A stretch of DNA of 64,000 nucleotides from contig DATLTN010000038.1 in NCBI GenBank assembly GCA_035533595.1, positions 1-64,000 on the forward strand, read 5' to 3'. The translations under genes and the position numbers were made by a program. Positions 16,516 through 26,766 of the stretch are shown one piece after another. The first letter of the stretch is position 1; every line of letters starts with the position of its first letter. Source of the stretch: Acidimicrobiales bacterium. GTDB taxonomy: Bacteria > Actinomycetota > Acidimicrobiia > Acidimicrobiales > Bog-793. The notes beneath the pieces were generated by a model, which was not told the origin of the DNA, searched no databases, and saw nothing but the letters and a program-made list of their open reading frames with translations.

Positions 16516-19166
16516 CAGAGGTTCTCCAGGCGGACGTCGGTGGCGAGCTCGCCGTCCCCGACGAGGTCGAGGACGTCGCCGCTCGCGACGACGTTGCCCG
16601 CCGCCGCGACCACGCTGCGGGGCAGCCGCTCGTCGGCCACCGCCTCGATGACGACCTCTCCCTTGCCGCCGCGCAGCCGCAGCTTGTCGCCCGAGCCGAG
16701 ACCGAGGCGGGCGAGCTCGAAGGGGTGGACCGACAGCCGCGCGGGCAGGACCATCGCCGCGAGTGCGGGGCTCGCCGTCGTCGTGGTGCCGAGGTCGTAG
16801 AGGCGGCGGGTGACGACGAGGCGGTAGGAGTACGAATCGAGGCGCCCGGCGACCGCCGGTGCCGCGGGCGGCGCGGCGGCGAGCGCGGGCGGGACCGCCC
16901 CCGACGGTGTTTGCGGGACCTCGCCGACGGCCCCGACGGGCTCGGTCGCGCCGACCGCGATCGGCGCGCCGAGGGCGTTCACCGAGGTGATGCCCGGCGT
17001 CGCCATCGGGTCGATCGGCGCGGCCGTCGCCGGCGTGCCCGCGGCGAGCGGGGCGAGGAGGCCGTCCTGGGCACCGGCCGCCGCCAGGCGCGCGGCGGTG
17101 AGGCCGGCGTGGGAGGGGACGAGCGCGGCGATCTCGTCGGTGATCTCCTCGAGACTCGAGAAGCCGAGGTCCGCGCCGAGACGGGTGGCGAGCTCGTTCG
17201 CCACCACCCACGGCGCCCAGGCCACCCCGGGCGGCGGGGCCTTGGCGGCGAGGCGCGTCACCCGGCCCTCGACGTTGGTCGTCGTGCCCGAGCGCTCGCC
17301 GTCGGCGGGCACGGGGAGGACGACGCTCGCGAGCGCGTTCGAGGCGTCGCGGTGGGTGCCGAGCGCGATCACCGAGCCGACCCGCTCGAGCGCCCGGCGG
17401 GCGAGCTCGCGGTCGGGGAAGTCGCGCAGCGGGTCCGCGCCGAGGAGCACGAGGGCGCGCAGCTCGCCGGCGGCGGCGCGCCGCAGCATCCCCGCGGTGT
17501 CGTCACCGGGGCTCGCGGGGAGCGCTCCCCACGCGTCCTCGTAGTAGGCGCGGGCGGCCGAGAGGCTGCGGCGCCCGGGCAGCAGGCCCGGCGCGAGGCC
17601 CATGTCGAGCGCCCCGAGGACGTTGGATCGGCGCAGCGCCGGGAGGAAGCGGGCCGCGGGGAGCGCCGCGGCGAGCAACCCCGCGGCGTCGGCGATGGTC
17701 TGGCCGGACTCGGCGACGTTCGCGCGCCCGAGCACCACGACGACGCCCGCTCCGGCCACCTCCCCCTCGCGCGCCGCGAGCAGCGCGCGCGCCGAGTCGA
17801 GGGCCGCGCCGAGGTGCGCGCTCACCTCGTGGTCGGGGGCGGCGCTCGAGGTGAGCGCGTCGGCGAGGCGGACGGCCTCGCCCGGCAGGTACGGCACGCG
17901 CAGCGCCGACGGCGAGAGCGCGGTCGCCACCGGCGAGCACTCGACGAGGGTGGTGGCCTTCTTCGCCGCGGCGCGCAGGCGCAGGTAGAGGACGGGGAGC
18001 TCCTCGCGGAGGTCACCGGTGAGGAGCACCACGACGCGCGCCGCGGCGGCCTCGTCGATCGTCGCGCGGGGGAGACTGAGGAGCGCGGTCGCGGGGAGCC
18101 CGTCCCCGAGCTGCGCGTCGAGGGAGTCGGTGCGAAGGACGGAGCGCGCGAAGCGGCTCCAGGCGTAGGCGTCCTCGTTGGAGAGGTGCGCCCCGCCGAT
18201 CACGCCGACCGCGCCCTCGGCGGTGGCGAGGGCGTCGGCGGCGGCGTTCAGCGCCTCGGACCAGCGGACCGGGACGAGGCTCTCGCCGCGGCGCAGCGCG
18301 GGGGAGGTCAGCCGCTCGGGGGCGGCGAGGGCTTCGTAGGAGAAGCGCCCTTTGTCGCAGAGCCAGCTCTGGTTCACCGGCTCGGAGTCGACGCCGAGGA
18401 AGCGGACGAGCGCCCCGGCCGAGGACTGGGCGGCGACGCGGCAGCCGACGGAGCAGGTCGTGCAGGTCGTCTCGACCTGTTCGAGGTCCCACGGGCGGGC
18501 CTTGAAGCGGTAGGGGCGGGCCGTCAACGCGCCGACCGGGCAGATCTGGACGGTGTTGCCCGAGAAGTACGAGTCGAAGGGCTCGGTCGGGAAGGGGGCG
18601 ACCTCGATCTCGGTGCTGCGGCCGACGAAGTCGATCTCGGCGTCGCCGGCGATCTCGGCGGCGAAGCGGGTGCAGCGGGCGCACTGGATGCAGCGCTCGC
18701 GGTCGAGCGCGACGAAGGCACCGATCTCGATCGGCTTGGCCCAGTGGCGCTTCTCCTCGATGAAGCGGCTCTCCCCCGGGCCGTGCGAGAGCGACTGGTC
18801 CTGCAGCGGGCACTCACCGCCCTTGTCACAGACCGGGCAGTCGAGGGGGTGGTTGACGAGGAGGAACTCGATCACCCCCTCCTGGGCCTTGCGCGCCTTG
18901 GGCGACTCGGTGAGGACCTCCTGGCCCTCGGTGACGCGCAGGTAGCAGGCGGGCTGCAGCGAGAAGCCGCGTGGCGAGGAGACCTCGACGAGGCACATCC
19001 GGCACATGCCGACCGGCTCCATGCGCGGGTGGTAGCAGAAGCGCGGCACGTAGACGCCGGCGCGCTCCGCGGCCTCGATGATCAGCTCGCCAGGGCGCGC
19101 CTCGACGGCGGCCCCGTCGATCGTCACGTGCACGACCTGATCGGTCTCGGCGCGCACCTCGGTCAC
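16515..19166 (-). CDS. nuoG: NADH-quinone oxidoreductase subunit G
   Basis: The 883-residue peripheral subunit has an N-terminal [2Fe-2S] domain (CYHPRMEPVGMCRMC), the N5 region (HPLDCPVCDKGGECPLQDQ), the ferredoxin-like block CIQCARCTRFAAEIAG and a molybdopterin-oxidoreductase-like body. The off-path N7 ligand motif CTTCSVGC with a later WLC is retained. An Ala/Pro-rich insert of about 60 residues (near 705-770) separates the body from the C-terminal barrel and is not conserved. GTG start, overlapping the nuoF stop as GTGA. Confidence 0.96.
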   Translation of the reverse strand: MTEVRAETDQVVHVTIDGAAVEARPGELIIEAAERAGVYVPRFCYHPRMEPVGMCRMCLVEVSSPRGFSLQPACYLRVTEGQEVLTESPKARKAQEGVIEFLLVNHPLDCPVCDKGGECPLQDQSLSHGPGESRFIEEKRHWAKPIEIGAFVALDRERCIQCARCTRFAAEIAGDAEIDFVGRSTEIEVAPFPTEPFDSYFSGNTVQICPVGALTARPYRFKARPWDLEQVETTCTTCSVGCRVAAQSSAGALVRFLGVDSEPVNQSWLCDKGRFSYEALAAPERLTSPALRRGESLVPVRWSEALNAAADALATAEGAVGVIGGAHLSNEDAYAWSRFARSVLRTDSLDAQLGDGLPATALLSLPRATIDEAAAARVVVLLTGDLREELPVLYLRLRAAAKKATTLVECSPVATALSPSALRVPYLPGEAVRLADALTSSAAPDHEVSAHLGAALDSARALLAAREGEVAGAGVVVVLGRANVAESGQTIADAAGLLAAALPAARFLPALRRSNVLGALDMGLAPGLLPGRRSLSAARAYYEDAWGALPASPGDDTAGMLRRAAAGELRALVLLGADPLRDFPDRELARRALERVGSVIALGTHRDASNALASVVLPVPADGERSGTTTNVEGRVTRLAAKAPPPGVAWAPWVVANELATRLGADLGFSSLEEITDEIAALVPSHAGLTAARLAAAGAQDGLLAPLAAGTPATAAPIDPMATPGITSVNALGAPIAVGATEPVGAVGEVPQTPSGAVPPALAAAPPAAPAVAGRLDSYSYRLVVTRRLYDLGTTTTASPALAAMVLPARLSVHPFELARLGLGSGDKLRLRGGKGEVVIEAVADERLPRSVVAAAGNVVASGDVLDLVGDGELATDVRLENL

Positions 19167-20473
19167 GGGGTGCCTCCGAGCGGGCAGCCGCTCTCTTTCA
19201 CGTGCAGCAGGAACTCGTCGCGGAACATCCGCAGCCCGGACGCGATCGAGGAGGGGATGGAGGGGCCGAGCACGCAGATCGTCGTCTGCTGCGGGGGCCA
19301 GCTGACCCCGGGGGCGATGTTGTCGCAGGCGTCCATCAACAGGTCGAGGTCGGCCTCGCGCCCCTCCCCCGACTCGAGGCGCCAGAGGATCTTCTCGAGC
19401 CAGCTGCTCCCCTCGCGGCACGGGGTGCACTGCCCGCAGGACTCGCGGTGGAAAAAGCGCGTGATCCGCCAGGCGGCGCGCACCGCGCAGGTCGTCTCGT
19501 CCATCACGACGACCGAGCCGGAGCCGAGCATCGAGCCGGCCTTGCCCACCTCGTCCTGGTCGAGGCCCATGTCGAGGTGCTGCGGGCCGAACCACGGCGC
19601 GGAGACGCCGCCCGGGATGATCGCCTTCAGCTCCCGCCCGCCCTTCACGCCGCCGCCGAGGCTCGGGTCGTAGATGAGGTCACGGAAGGTCGTCTTCGAC
19701 ATCTCGAGCTCGTACCAGCCGGGGCGCTCGACCCGCCCGGAGAGGGCGAACAGCCGCGTCCCCGTCGAGCTCCCCGCACCGAGGGCGGCGAAGGCCTCGC
19801 CGCCGTGCTCGACGATCCAGGGGAGGTTGGCCATCGTCTCGACGTTGTTCACCACCGTCGGCTCGCCGTAGAGGCCGATCGCGGCGGGGAAGTAGGGGGG
19901 CTTGATGCGCGGGAAGCCGCGCTTTCCCTCGAGGCTCTCGAGCAGCGCCGTCTCCTCGCCGCAGATGTAGGCGCCGGCGCCGGGGTGGATCACGAGGTCG
20001 ATCGAGAAGCCCGAGCCGAAGATGTCGCCACCGAGCGCGCCCTGCGCGTAGGCCTCGTTGCAGGCCGCGGTGAGGCGCTCGAGGCCGAGCGCGAACTCGC
20101 CGCGGCAGAAGATGAAGGCCTGCTTGGCGCCGATCGCGTAGGCGCAGATGATCGTGCCCTCGATGATCTGGTGCGGGTCCCGCTCGATGAGCAGGTGGTC
20201 CTTGAAGGTCGCCGGTTCGCTCTCGTCCCCGTTCACCACGAGGTAGGTGACCGGCGCCTTGCGCAGCATCGACCACTTCCGCCCCGCCGGGAAGCCGGCG
20301 CCGCCACGGCCGAGCAGGCTCGCGGTGTTCACCTCCGCGGCGACGGCCTCGGGGGTCATCGTGAGCGCCTTACGGAGCCCCTCGTAGCCGCCCGTCTCGA
20401 GGTAGCGCGAGAGGGTGTGCGAGTCCTCGTAGCCGAGGCGGCGGGTGACGATCGGCTCCGGGTGGGTGATCAC
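19163..20473 (-). CDS. nuoF: NADH-quinone oxidoreductase subunit F (NADH/FMN site)
   Basis: The 436-residue subunit holds the FMN and NADH site (LLGRGGAGFPAGRKW, NGDESEPATFKDH, GAGAYICGEETALLESLEG) and the [4Fe-4S] N3 cluster (SCGQCTPCREG). It accepts hydride from NADH and passes electrons to NuoG. The GTG overlaps the nuoE stop (GTGA). Length and motifs are typical. Confidence 0.98.
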   Translation of the reverse strand: MITHPEPIVTRRLGYEDSHTLSRYLETGGYEGLRKALTMTPEAVAAEVNTASLLGRGGAGFPAGRKWSMLRKAPVTYLVVNGDESEPATFKDHLLIERDPHQIIEGTIICAYAIGAKQAFIFCRGEFALGLERLTAACNEAYAQGALGGDIFGSGFSIDLVIHPGAGAYICGEETALLESLEGKRGFPRIKPPYFPAAIGLYGEPTVVNNVETMANLPWIVEHGGEAFAALGAGSSTGTRLFALSGRVERPGWYELEMSKTTFRDLIYDPSLGGGVKGGRELKAIIPGGVSAPWFGPQHLDMGLDQDEVGKAGSMLGSGSVVVMDETTCAVRAAWRITRFFHRESCGQCTPCREGSSWLEKILWRLESGEGREADLDLLMDACDNIAPGVSWPPQQTTICVLGPSIPSSIASGLRMFRDEFLLHVKESGCPLGGTP

Positions 20474-21033
20474 GCCGCTCCCCCGTCGCCGGCGACGAGG
20501 CCGACGCTGCGCTCGACGCGGCAGAGCACGCCGTGGTTCGGGACCGTCCCCTCGAGCCGGCCGGCGGCGAGGTCGTCGACGAGGCTGTCGAAGGAGGCGC
20601 CGTCGAGGGGGCCGAAGAAGCGGTGGTTCACCTGTACGCAGGGCGCGGTGTCGCAGCCCGCGAGGCACTCCGCCTCCTCGAGGGTGAACAGCCCGTCGGC
20701 GGTGGTCTGGCCGACGCGCACCCCGAGGCGCTCCTCGGCGTGGTCGAGCAGCTCGTAGGCCCCCGCCAGCATGCAGGCGATGTTCGTGCAGAGGGCGAAG
20801 ACGTACCTGCCGACCGGCTCGATATGCAGCATGTCGTAGAAGCTCGCGGTGCCGCGCACCTCGGCCGCGGAGACGCCGCAGAGCTCGGCGATCTCGCCCA
20901 TCGCCTCCTCGGTGAGGTAGCCCTCCTCGCCCTGGGCGAGGTGGCAGAGCGGGATGAGGGCGCTGCGGTGCTCGGGGTAGAGCGCGACGAGCGCCTCGGC
21001 GCGCTGGCGGAGCGGCTCTGCGAAGTGGCCCAT
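20470..21033 (-). CDS. nuoE: NADH-quinone oxidoreductase subunit E
   Basis: The 187-residue thioredoxin-like [2Fe-2S] subunit has the four cluster cysteines in FALCTNIACML and AECLAGCDTAPCVQVN. It carries the N1a cluster beside the FMN of NuoF. One-base TGATG overlap with nuoD. Confidence 0.97.
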   Translation of the reverse strand: MGHFAEPLRQRAEALVALYPEHRSALIPLCHLAQGEEGYLTEEAMGEIAELCGVSAAEVRGTASFYDMLHIEPVGRYVFALCTNIACMLAGAYELLDHAEERLGVRVGQTTADGLFTLEEAECLAGCDTAPCVQVNHRFFGPLDGASFDSLVDDLAAGRLEGTVPNHGVLCRVERSVGLVAGDGGAA

Positions 21034-22421
21034 CAGCGGTCCACCTCCCCGAGGACGGGGTCGACCGAGGAGAGGATCGCCACGGTGTCGGCGATCAGGC
21101 TGTTGCGCAAAAGCGGCGGCAGGCTCTGCAGGTTCACGAAGGAGGGGGCGCGCACGTGCATCCGGTAGGGCTTGTTCGTGCCGTCGGCGACCATGTAGCA
21201 GCCGAGCTCGCCGCGGGGGGACTCGACGGCGACGTAGACCTCGCCCTCGGGCGGCTCCATCCCGCTCGTGAACAGCTTGAAGTGATGGATGAGCGCCTCC
21301 ATCGACTCGTCGATGCGGGCGCGCGGCGGCGGTGTCACCTTCGCGTCCTGGGCGCGGTAGTCGCCGCTCGGCATCTTGTCGAGGACCTGGCGGACGATGC
21401 GGATCGACTCGCGGATCTCGTTGAGGCGCACCGCGTAGCGGTCGAAGGTGTCGCCGACGGTGCCGACGATGACGTCGAAGTCGACCTCGTCGTAGGCGAG
21501 GTAGGGCATCGACCTGCGGAGGTCCCAGGGCACCCCCGAGGCGCGCAGGATCGGCCCGGTGGCCCCCATCGCGAGGCACATCTCCGGAGAGATCACCCCC
21601 ACCCCCTCGGTGCGCTCGCGGAAGATGGGCTGGCCGGTGAGCAGCTCGTCGTAGTCGTCGAGGCGTAGCGCGATCGTCTCCGCGATCGCGTCCACGTCGT
21701 CCTCCCAGCCGTCGGGGAGGTCCGCCGCGACGCCGCCGGGGCGGATGTAGTTGGTGTTCATCCGCAGCCCGGTGGTCTTCTCGAAGAACGAGAGGAGCAG
21801 CTCCCGCTCGCGGAAGCCGAAGATCATCATCGTCGTCGAGGCGAGGTCCATGCCGTTGGTGGCGGCCCAGGTGACGTGGCTGTTGATGCGGTTCAGCTCG
21901 GTCATCAGCATGCGGATCCACGTCGCTCGCGGCGGCAGCTGCACCCCGAGTAGCTCCTCGACGGCGAGCGAGAAGACGAGCTCGTTGGAGAGCGGGGAGA
22001 GGTAGTCCATGCGGGTGACGTTCGTCGTCCCCTGCAGGTAGGTGAGCTGCTCGCCGGTCTTCTCCATGCCGGTGTGCAGGTAGCCGATCACGGGCTTCGC
22101 GCGCAGCACCGTCTCCCCGCGCAGCTCGAGCATCACCCGCAGCACCCCGTGCGTCGAGGGGTGCTGCGGCCCGAGGTTGATGATCATCGTGTCGCCCTCG
22201 GCGAAGTCGAACTCGTCGGGGTCGACGTCGAGGGCCGCGCTCTCGGGGAGGCGGAGGACGCCCCCCTCCTCGATCAGCAGCCGGGTCGCGTCGGTGAACT
22301 CGCGGGGGGCGAGCTCCTGGCTCGCCTCGCTCGTCTCGCTGCCGAGGCGGGCGCGCGCCTCGTCGGCCGGATTCGGCTCGGTCTCGGTGGCGCCCTTCTC
22401 GGTGGTGACCTCTCGCGTCAT
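21033..22421 (-). CDS. nuoD: NADH-quinone oxidoreductase subunit D
   Basis: The 462-residue 49-kDa-type subunit has INLGPQHPSTHGVLR, IGYLHTGMEKTGEQL and the C-terminal VESPRGELGCYMVADG, which line the quinone site opposite NuoB. The N-terminal 75 residues or so before GDTMIINLG form a charged, poorly conserved extension (TTEKGATETEPNPADEARAR). It is separate from nuoC, not fused. GTGA/ATGA type overlaps at both ends. Confidence 0.97.
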   Translation of the reverse strand: MTREVTTEKGATETEPNPADEARARLGSETSEASQELAPREFTDATRLLIEEGGVLRLPESAALDVDPDEFDFAEGDTMIINLGPQHPSTHGVLRVMLELRGETVLRAKPVIGYLHTGMEKTGEQLTYLQGTTNVTRMDYLSPLSNELVFSLAVEELLGVQLPPRATWIRMLMTELNRINSHVTWAATNGMDLASTTMMIFGFRERELLLSFFEKTTGLRMNTNYIRPGGVAADLPDGWEDDVDAIAETIALRLDDYDELLTGQPIFRERTEGVGVISPEMCLAMGATGPILRASGVPWDLRRSMPYLAYDEVDFDVIVGTVGDTFDRYAVRLNEIRESIRIVRQVLDKMPSGDYRAQDAKVTPPPRARIDESMEALIHHFKLFTSGMEPPEGEVYVAVESPRGELGCYMVADGTNKPYRMHVRAPSFVNLQSLPPLLRNSLIADTVAILSSVDPVLGEVDR

Positions 22422-22957
22422 CGGGGCCCGGGTGCGTCCTTGAACTGCACCGGCACGCGCCCCATCCCGTAGTCCTTGCGCAGCGGGTGGCCCTCCCACT
22501 CCTCGGGCATGAGGATGCGGGTCATGTCGGGGTGGCCGACGAAGTCGATGCCGAAGAGGTCGAAGACCTCGCGCTCGAGGTTCTCGGTCCCCGGGTAGAG
22601 GAAGAACAGCGTCGGGCAGGTCGCGTCGGTCTCGGGGACCTGGACGCGCAGGCGGAGGCGCAGGCGGCGCTCGTGGGAGAGCAGCGTCGTCACGACCTCG
22701 AAGCGCTCGGCGGTGACGCCCTCGGGGAGCGCGCGCGCCTCCTGGGCCGTCAGGTAGTCGGTCGCGGTGAGGTCCGAGCAGGTCACGAAGGCCGCCTCCT
22801 TCAGCGCCTGCGCGACGGCGACGTAGCGGTCGCGCGCAGGGTGGAGGACCTCCTGGCCGCGCGAGAAGCTCACCGGCACGTCGCCGAGGCCGGCGATGCC
22901 GTGCGCGACCGAGGCGGGCGCGACAACCCCGGTCGCGGGCGGTGCGGTCTCGGTCAT
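22418..22957 (-). CDS. nuoC: NADH-quinone oxidoreductase subunit C
   Basis: The 179-residue 30-kDa-type subunit includes the signature YPGTENLEREVFDLFGIDFVG and the end HPLRKDYGMGRVPVQFKD. It is a structural partner of NuoD in the connecting arm. The ATG overlaps the nuoB stop by one base. Confidence 0.96.
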   Translation of the reverse strand: MTETAPPATGVVAPASVAHGIAGLGDVPVSFSRGQEVLHPARDRYVAVAQALKEAAFVTCSDLTATDYLTAQEARALPEGVTAERFEVVTTLLSHERRLRLRLRVQVPETDATCPTLFFLYPGTENLEREVFDLFGIDFVGHPDMTRILMPEEWEGHPLRKDYGMGRVPVQFKDAPGPR

Positions 22958-23556
22958 CAGCGGGGGGTGCCGATCCGCACCGGCTGCGGGAGGGGCTGGG
23001 TCCAGCCGGCCACCTCGCTCGAGAGGTCGACGGCCGCACCGCCGGCGCGCGCACGGCGCCGTTGGGTGATCTCCCCGGTGCGGACCTTCTCGTGCAACGT
23101 GAGGATCGAGTGGATGAGCGTCTGCGGGGAGGGGGGGCAGCCCGGCGCGTAGACGTCGACCGGGACGATCTCGTCGACCCCCTGCACGATCGCGTAGTTG
23201 TTGAACATCCCGCCCGTCGAGGCGCAGACGCCCATCGAGATCACCCACTTCGGCTCGACCATCTGGTCGTAGACCTGGCGGAGCACCGGCGCCATCTTCT
23301 GCGAGAGACGGCCGGCGACGATCAGCAGGTCCGACTGGCGGGGCGAGGGGCGGAAGACCTCCATCCCGAAGCGGGCGAGGTCGTAGTCGGCGGCGCCCGC
23401 GGCCATCATCTCGATCGCGCAGCAGGCGAGGCCAAAGGTCGTCGGCCACATCGAGTTGCGCCGGCTCCACTTCACGAAGTCCTCGAGCCTGCCGGTGAGG
23501 AAGTTGTGGCTGAGGGACTCGAGGCCCTTCCACTCGAAGCTGCTCTTCTCGACCAT
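22957..23556 (-). CDS. nuoB: NADH-quinone oxidoreductase subunit B (cluster N2)
   Basis: The 199-residue protein carries the N2 ligands: the tandem cysteines in [11 protein letters not shown], then MGVCASTGG and [13 protein letters not shown]2 is the last cluster before quinone. The core ends near EITQRRRAR; the tail is short and variable. Start ATG overlaps the nuoA stop. Confidence 0.98.
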   Translation of the reverse strand: MVEKSSFEWKGLESLSHNFLTGRLEDFVKWSRRNSMWPTTFGLACCAIEMMAAGAADYDLARFGMEVFRPSPRQSDLLIVAGRLSQKMAPVLRQVYDQMVEPKWVISMGVCASTGGMFNNYAIVQGVDEIVPVDVYAPGCPPSPQTLIHSILTLHEKVRTGEITQRRRARAGGAAVDLSSEVAGWTQPLPQPVRIGTPR

Positions 23557-24002
23557 CAGGCGGCCTCGCCGTCGTTCGGCACGCGCCGGACCGTGCTCGC
23601 CGTCGTGCGCGTCGAGCGCACCGGCTGGATCCGCTTCACCGGCCCCCAGTCGAGGGCCCCGCGGGCGACGAGGTAGAGGAAGGAGAAGAAGACGGCGCCG
23701 ACGAAGACGATGATCTCGACGAGGCCGAAGCGCCCGAGCTCGTTGTACATCACCGCCCAGGGGAAGAGGAAGATCACCTCGATGTCGAAGACGACGAAGA
23801 TCATCGCCACGAGGTAGAAGCCGACGGGGAAGCGCTCCGGTGGCTCGTGCGTCGGGACGATCCCACACTCGTACGGCGCCTCCTTGGCGGCCGTCGGCCG
23901 CTGCGGGGCGAGCAGTTTCGAGGCGACGAGGGACAGCCCCGCGAACGCCAACGCGAGGAGGAGGAGGATGAAGATCGGCAGGTAGCTGTCGAGACTTCCC
24001 AT
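23556..24002 (-). CDS. nuoA: NADH-quinone oxidoreductase subunit A
   Basis: The 148-residue first gene of the operon encodes three membrane helices and the conserved loop [26 protein letters not shown], followed by [13 protein letters not shown]. Its cysteine loop gates the quinone tunnel with NuoH. The C-terminal 25 residues are hydrophilic and not conserved. Transcription of all 14 genes presumably begins in the 154-base gap shared with the divergent reductase gene. Confidence 0.97.
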   Translation of the reverse strand: MGSLDSYLPIFILLLLALAFAGLSLVASKLLAPQRPTAAKEAPYECGIVPTHEPPERFPVGFYLVAMIFVVFDIEVIFLFPWAVMYNELGRFGLVEIIVFVGAVFFSFLYLVARGALDWGPVKRIQPVRSTRTTASTVRRVPNDGEAA

Positions 24003-24144
24003 GGCTCACAGCGGTTCTACCACGTGCACCGGTTTGCTCCCAATCAAGAGCGGCCCGCCCGGGGCGTCCCACGAGCTCCCGCGTCACCTCCGCGGGGGTG
24101 GGGAAACGGCCGCGGCGCGGACGGGCCTGGCGAGCGGGGGCCAG

Positions 24145-24150
24145 TAAGGT
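24145..24150 (+). promoter_or_regulatory. Leaderless -10 element for the isoprenoid reductase gene
   Basis: TAAGGT is followed by six bases and the ATG at 24157, with no ribosome binding site. The nuoA promoter must lie in the same 154-base gap, reading the other way. Confidence 0.55.
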
Positions 24151-24156
24151 CATCAG

Positions 24157-25485
24157 ATGCCCGACGTCTCACCCGCGGCGCCCCGCGGGCACGCCCCGTC
24201 ACGCCCCCGGAGCTGCGACGTCGTCGTCGTCGGCGCCGGCCCTTCCGGCGCGAGCTGCGCCTACTGGCTCGCCGAGGCGGGGCTCGACGTCGTCGTGCTC
24301 GAGAAGAAGCACTTCCCCCGCGAGAAGACCTGCGGCGACGGCGTCACGCCGCGCGCCGTGCGCCAGCTTGAGGCGATGGGCCTCGCCGACGAGATCGCGA
24401 GCCACCACCGCTTCATCGGGCTGCGCGCCATCGCCTTCGGCCGCGAGCTCGACCTCGAATGGCCCCGCCACGACGACTTCCCCGACGCCGGCTACGTGAT
24501 CACCCGCGCCGAGCTCGACGCCCTCGTCGCCGGGCGCGCCGAGAAGGCGGGCGCCGAGCTGCGCCAGGGGACCGAGGCGATCGCCGTCGTCGGCGAGCGC
24601 CCCGGCCCGGCGCGCGGCGTCGTCGTGCAGGACCACGACCGCGACCTCATCGAGGAGATCCACGCCAAGGTGGTCGTCGTCGCGGACGGCGCGAACTCGC
24701 GGATCGGCCGGGCGCTCGGGGCGGCGCGCGACCGTGACGTCCCCCTCGGGATGGCGATCCGCTCCTACCACTCGTCGCCGCGCGCCGATGAGCCCTTCAT
24801 CGAGTCGCACCTCGACATCCGCGACCGCGAGGGCAACGCGGTGCCCGGCTACGGCTGGATCTTCCCCCTCGGCGACGGGAGGGTGAACGTCGGCCTCGGC
24901 ATCCTCGCGAGCGACGACCGCCTGAAGGGGATCAACACCACCAAGCTGCTCGAGACCTTCATCGACTTCGCGCCGAGCTCGTGGTGCCTCTCCGCGGAGA
25001 GCGCGCTGTGCGCGCCGACGGGGGGGCGGCTGCCGATGGGCTTCGCCGTCGGCCCCCGCGTCGGCCCCGACTACCTGCTGATCGGCGATGCCGGGGGCTC
25101 GATCAACCCCTTCAACGGCGAGGGGATCGCCTACGGGTACGAGACCGGTCGCCTCGCCGCCGAGGTGATCACCGGCGCGCTCGCGGCGGGGGACCTCGGC
25201 GTGCTCGCCAGCTACGAGGAGCGCCTCGAGGCCCGCTACGGCCGCTACTACCGCGTCGCCGCCGCCTTCATGGCGCTCATGATGCGCCCGGCGCTGCTGC
25301 GGCGCTTCATCTCCTGGGGGATGCACTCCAAGACCTTCATGGCCTCCGTGCTGCGGATCATGTCGAACATGCTGCGCGAGGGCACCGTCGCCGCCCCCGA
25401 GCTCGCCTACCGCGTCGCCGCCCGCCTGCTCGACCGCGGCGGCACCGCCCGCCTGCCGGCGAACGGGAGCACGCTCCCCCGCTAA
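24157..25485 (+). CDS. Geranylgeranyl reductase family FAD enzyme, menaquinone side-chain reductase-like
   Basis: The 442-residue flavoprotein starts with a Rossmann dinucleotide motif [21 protein letters not shown] and the family block [15 protein letters not shown]. Later come [26 protein letters not shown] and a C-terminal helical cap. Family members reduce isoprenoid double bonds in archaeal lipids, chlorophyll side chains or menaquinone (MenJ in mycobacteria). The position divergent from nuoA, which consumes menaquinone, favours the MenJ-type role; this is inference. It overlaps hemL convergently by four bases. Confidence 0.85.
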   Translation: MPDVSPAAPRGHAPSRPRSCDVVVVGAGPSGASCAYWLAEAGLDVVVLEKKHFPREKTCGDGVTPRAVRQLEAMGLADEIASHHRFIGLRAIAFGRELDLEWPRHDDFPDAGYVITRAELDALVAGRAEKAGAELRQGTEAIAVVGERPGPARGVVVQDHDRDLIEEIHAKVVVVADGANSRIGRALGAARDRDVPLGMAIRSYHSSPRADEPFIESHLDIRDREGNAVPGYGWIFPLGDGRVNVGLGILASDDRLKGINTTKLLETFIDFAPSSWCLSAESALCAPTGGRLPMGFAVGPRVGPDYLLIGDAGGSINPFNGEGIAYGYETGRLAAEVITGALAAGDLGVLASYEERLEARYGRYYRVAAAFMALMMRPALLRRFISWGMHSKTFMASVLRIMSNMLREGTVAAPELAYRVAARLLDRGGTARLPANGSTLPR

Positions 25486-26759
25486 CCCCCGATGCGCGCC
25501 GCGACCGCGACCGCGGCCGCGGCCGCGGCCGCGAGGGTCTCGTCGATCTCGGCCTCGCCGTGCGCGAGCGAGGTGAAGGCGACCTCGTACGGGCTCGGCG
25601 CGAGGCCGACGCCGCGGTCGAGCATCTCGTGGAAGAAGGCGGCGTAGGCGACGCCGTCGGCGCGTCGCGCGCCGTCGTAGTCCGCGACCGGCGCCGCAGA
25701 GAAGAACAGCCCGAGGAGGGTGCCGAAGACGGGCACCTGCACGCTCAGCCCCGCCGCGACGAACGCGTCGGCGAGGCCGGCGCCGAGGCGGGCGACCCGG
25801 TCCTCGAGCACACGGTAGGCGTCGTCGTCGAGCTCGGAGAGGACGGCGAGGCCGGCCGCTGTGGCGAGCGGGTTCCCCGACAGCGTCCCCGCCTGGTAGA
25901 CGGCGCCGAGGGGGGCGAGCTCGGCCATCAGCTCGCTGCGGCCGGCGAGCGCGGCGAGGGGGAGGCCGCCGCCGATCACCTTGCCGAGGCAGGTGAGGTC
26001 CGCCTCCACCCCGAGGCGCCCGGCCGCTCCCGCCCGCCCGAGGCGGAAGCCCGTGATCACCTCGTCGAAGATGAGCACTGCGCCGACGCGGTCACAGGCC
26101 GCCCGCAGCCCCTCGAGGAAGCCGGGGAGCGGCGCGACGAGGCCCATGTTCGCCGCCACCGGCTCGACGATCACGGCCGCCACCTCGCCGTCGAGCTCGG
26201 GGACGACGTTGTAGGGGGCGACGATCGTGTCGGCGACAGCGCCCGGGGGAACGCCCGCCGAGCCGGCGAGGCCGAGCGTCGCGACCCCGCTCCCCCCCGC
26301 GGCGAGCAGGGCGTCGGAGTGGCCGTGGTAGCAGCCGGCGAACTTCACGATCCGCGCGCGCCCGGTGGCGCCGCGCGCGAGACGGACCGCGGTCATCGCC
26401 GCCTCGGTGCCCGACGAGACGAGGCGGACCATCCCCGCGCCGGGCACGGCGGCGACGATCGCCTCGGCGAGCAGCACCTCGTCGCGGGTCGGCGCGCCGA
26501 AGGTGGTGCCGAGCGCCGCGGCGCGCTGCACCGCGGCGACGGGGGCGGGGTGCGCGTGGCCGAGGATCGACGCCCCCCAGCTCTGCACGAAGTCGAGGTA
26601 GCGGCGCCCCTCGACGTCGACGAGATAGGCGCCCTCCCCCGAGGCGACGAAGCGCGGCTCGCCGCCGACGGCGCGAAAGGCCCGGACGGGCGAGTTCACG
26701 CCCCCCGGCGTGACCTTGCAGGCGCGCGCGAAGAGCGCGCCCTGCTCCTCGGCGGTCAC
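25482..26759 (-). CDS. hemL: Glutamate-1-semialdehyde 2,1-aminomutase
   Basis: The 425-residue PLP enzyme has NSPVRAFRAVGGEPRF, the GTEAAMTAVRLARG pocket, FDEVITGFRL and the PLP lysine in TCLGKVIGGGLPLAA. It converts glutamate-1-semialdehyde to 5-aminolevulinate, the last step of the C5 route. The C-terminus runs into an alanine-rich stretch coded by repeated GCGGCCGCG triplets, probably replication slippage. It lies seven bases downstream of hemB, and hemA is 10 kb away, so the C5 genes are split. Confidence 0.96.
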   Translation of the reverse strand: MTAEEQGALFARACKVTPGGVNSPVRAFRAVGGEPRFVASGEGAYLVDVEGRRYLDFVQSWGASILGHAHPAPVAAVQRAAALGTTFGAPTRDEVLLAEAIVAAVPGAGMVRLVSSGTEAAMTAVRLARGATGRARIVKFAGCYHGHSDALLAAGGSGVATLGLAGSAGVPPGAVADTIVAPYNVVPELDGEVAAVIVEPVAANMGLVAPLPGFLEGLRAACDRVGAVLIFDEVITGFRLGRAGAAGRLGVEADLTCLGKVIGGGLPLAALAGRSELMAELAPLGAVYQAGTLSGNPLATAAGLAVLSELDDDAYRVLEDRVARLGAGLADAFVAAGLSVQVPVFGTLLGLFFSAAPVADYDGARRADGVAYAAFFHEMLDRGVGLAPSPYEVAFTSLAHGEAEIDETLAAAAAAAVAVAARIGG

Positions 26760-26766
26760 CTCCGGC

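Noticed and set aside
25497-25540. Possible regulatory GC repeat after the isoprenoid reductase
   Set aside because: It is the alanine-coding 3' end of hemL, better explained by slippage within a coding tract.
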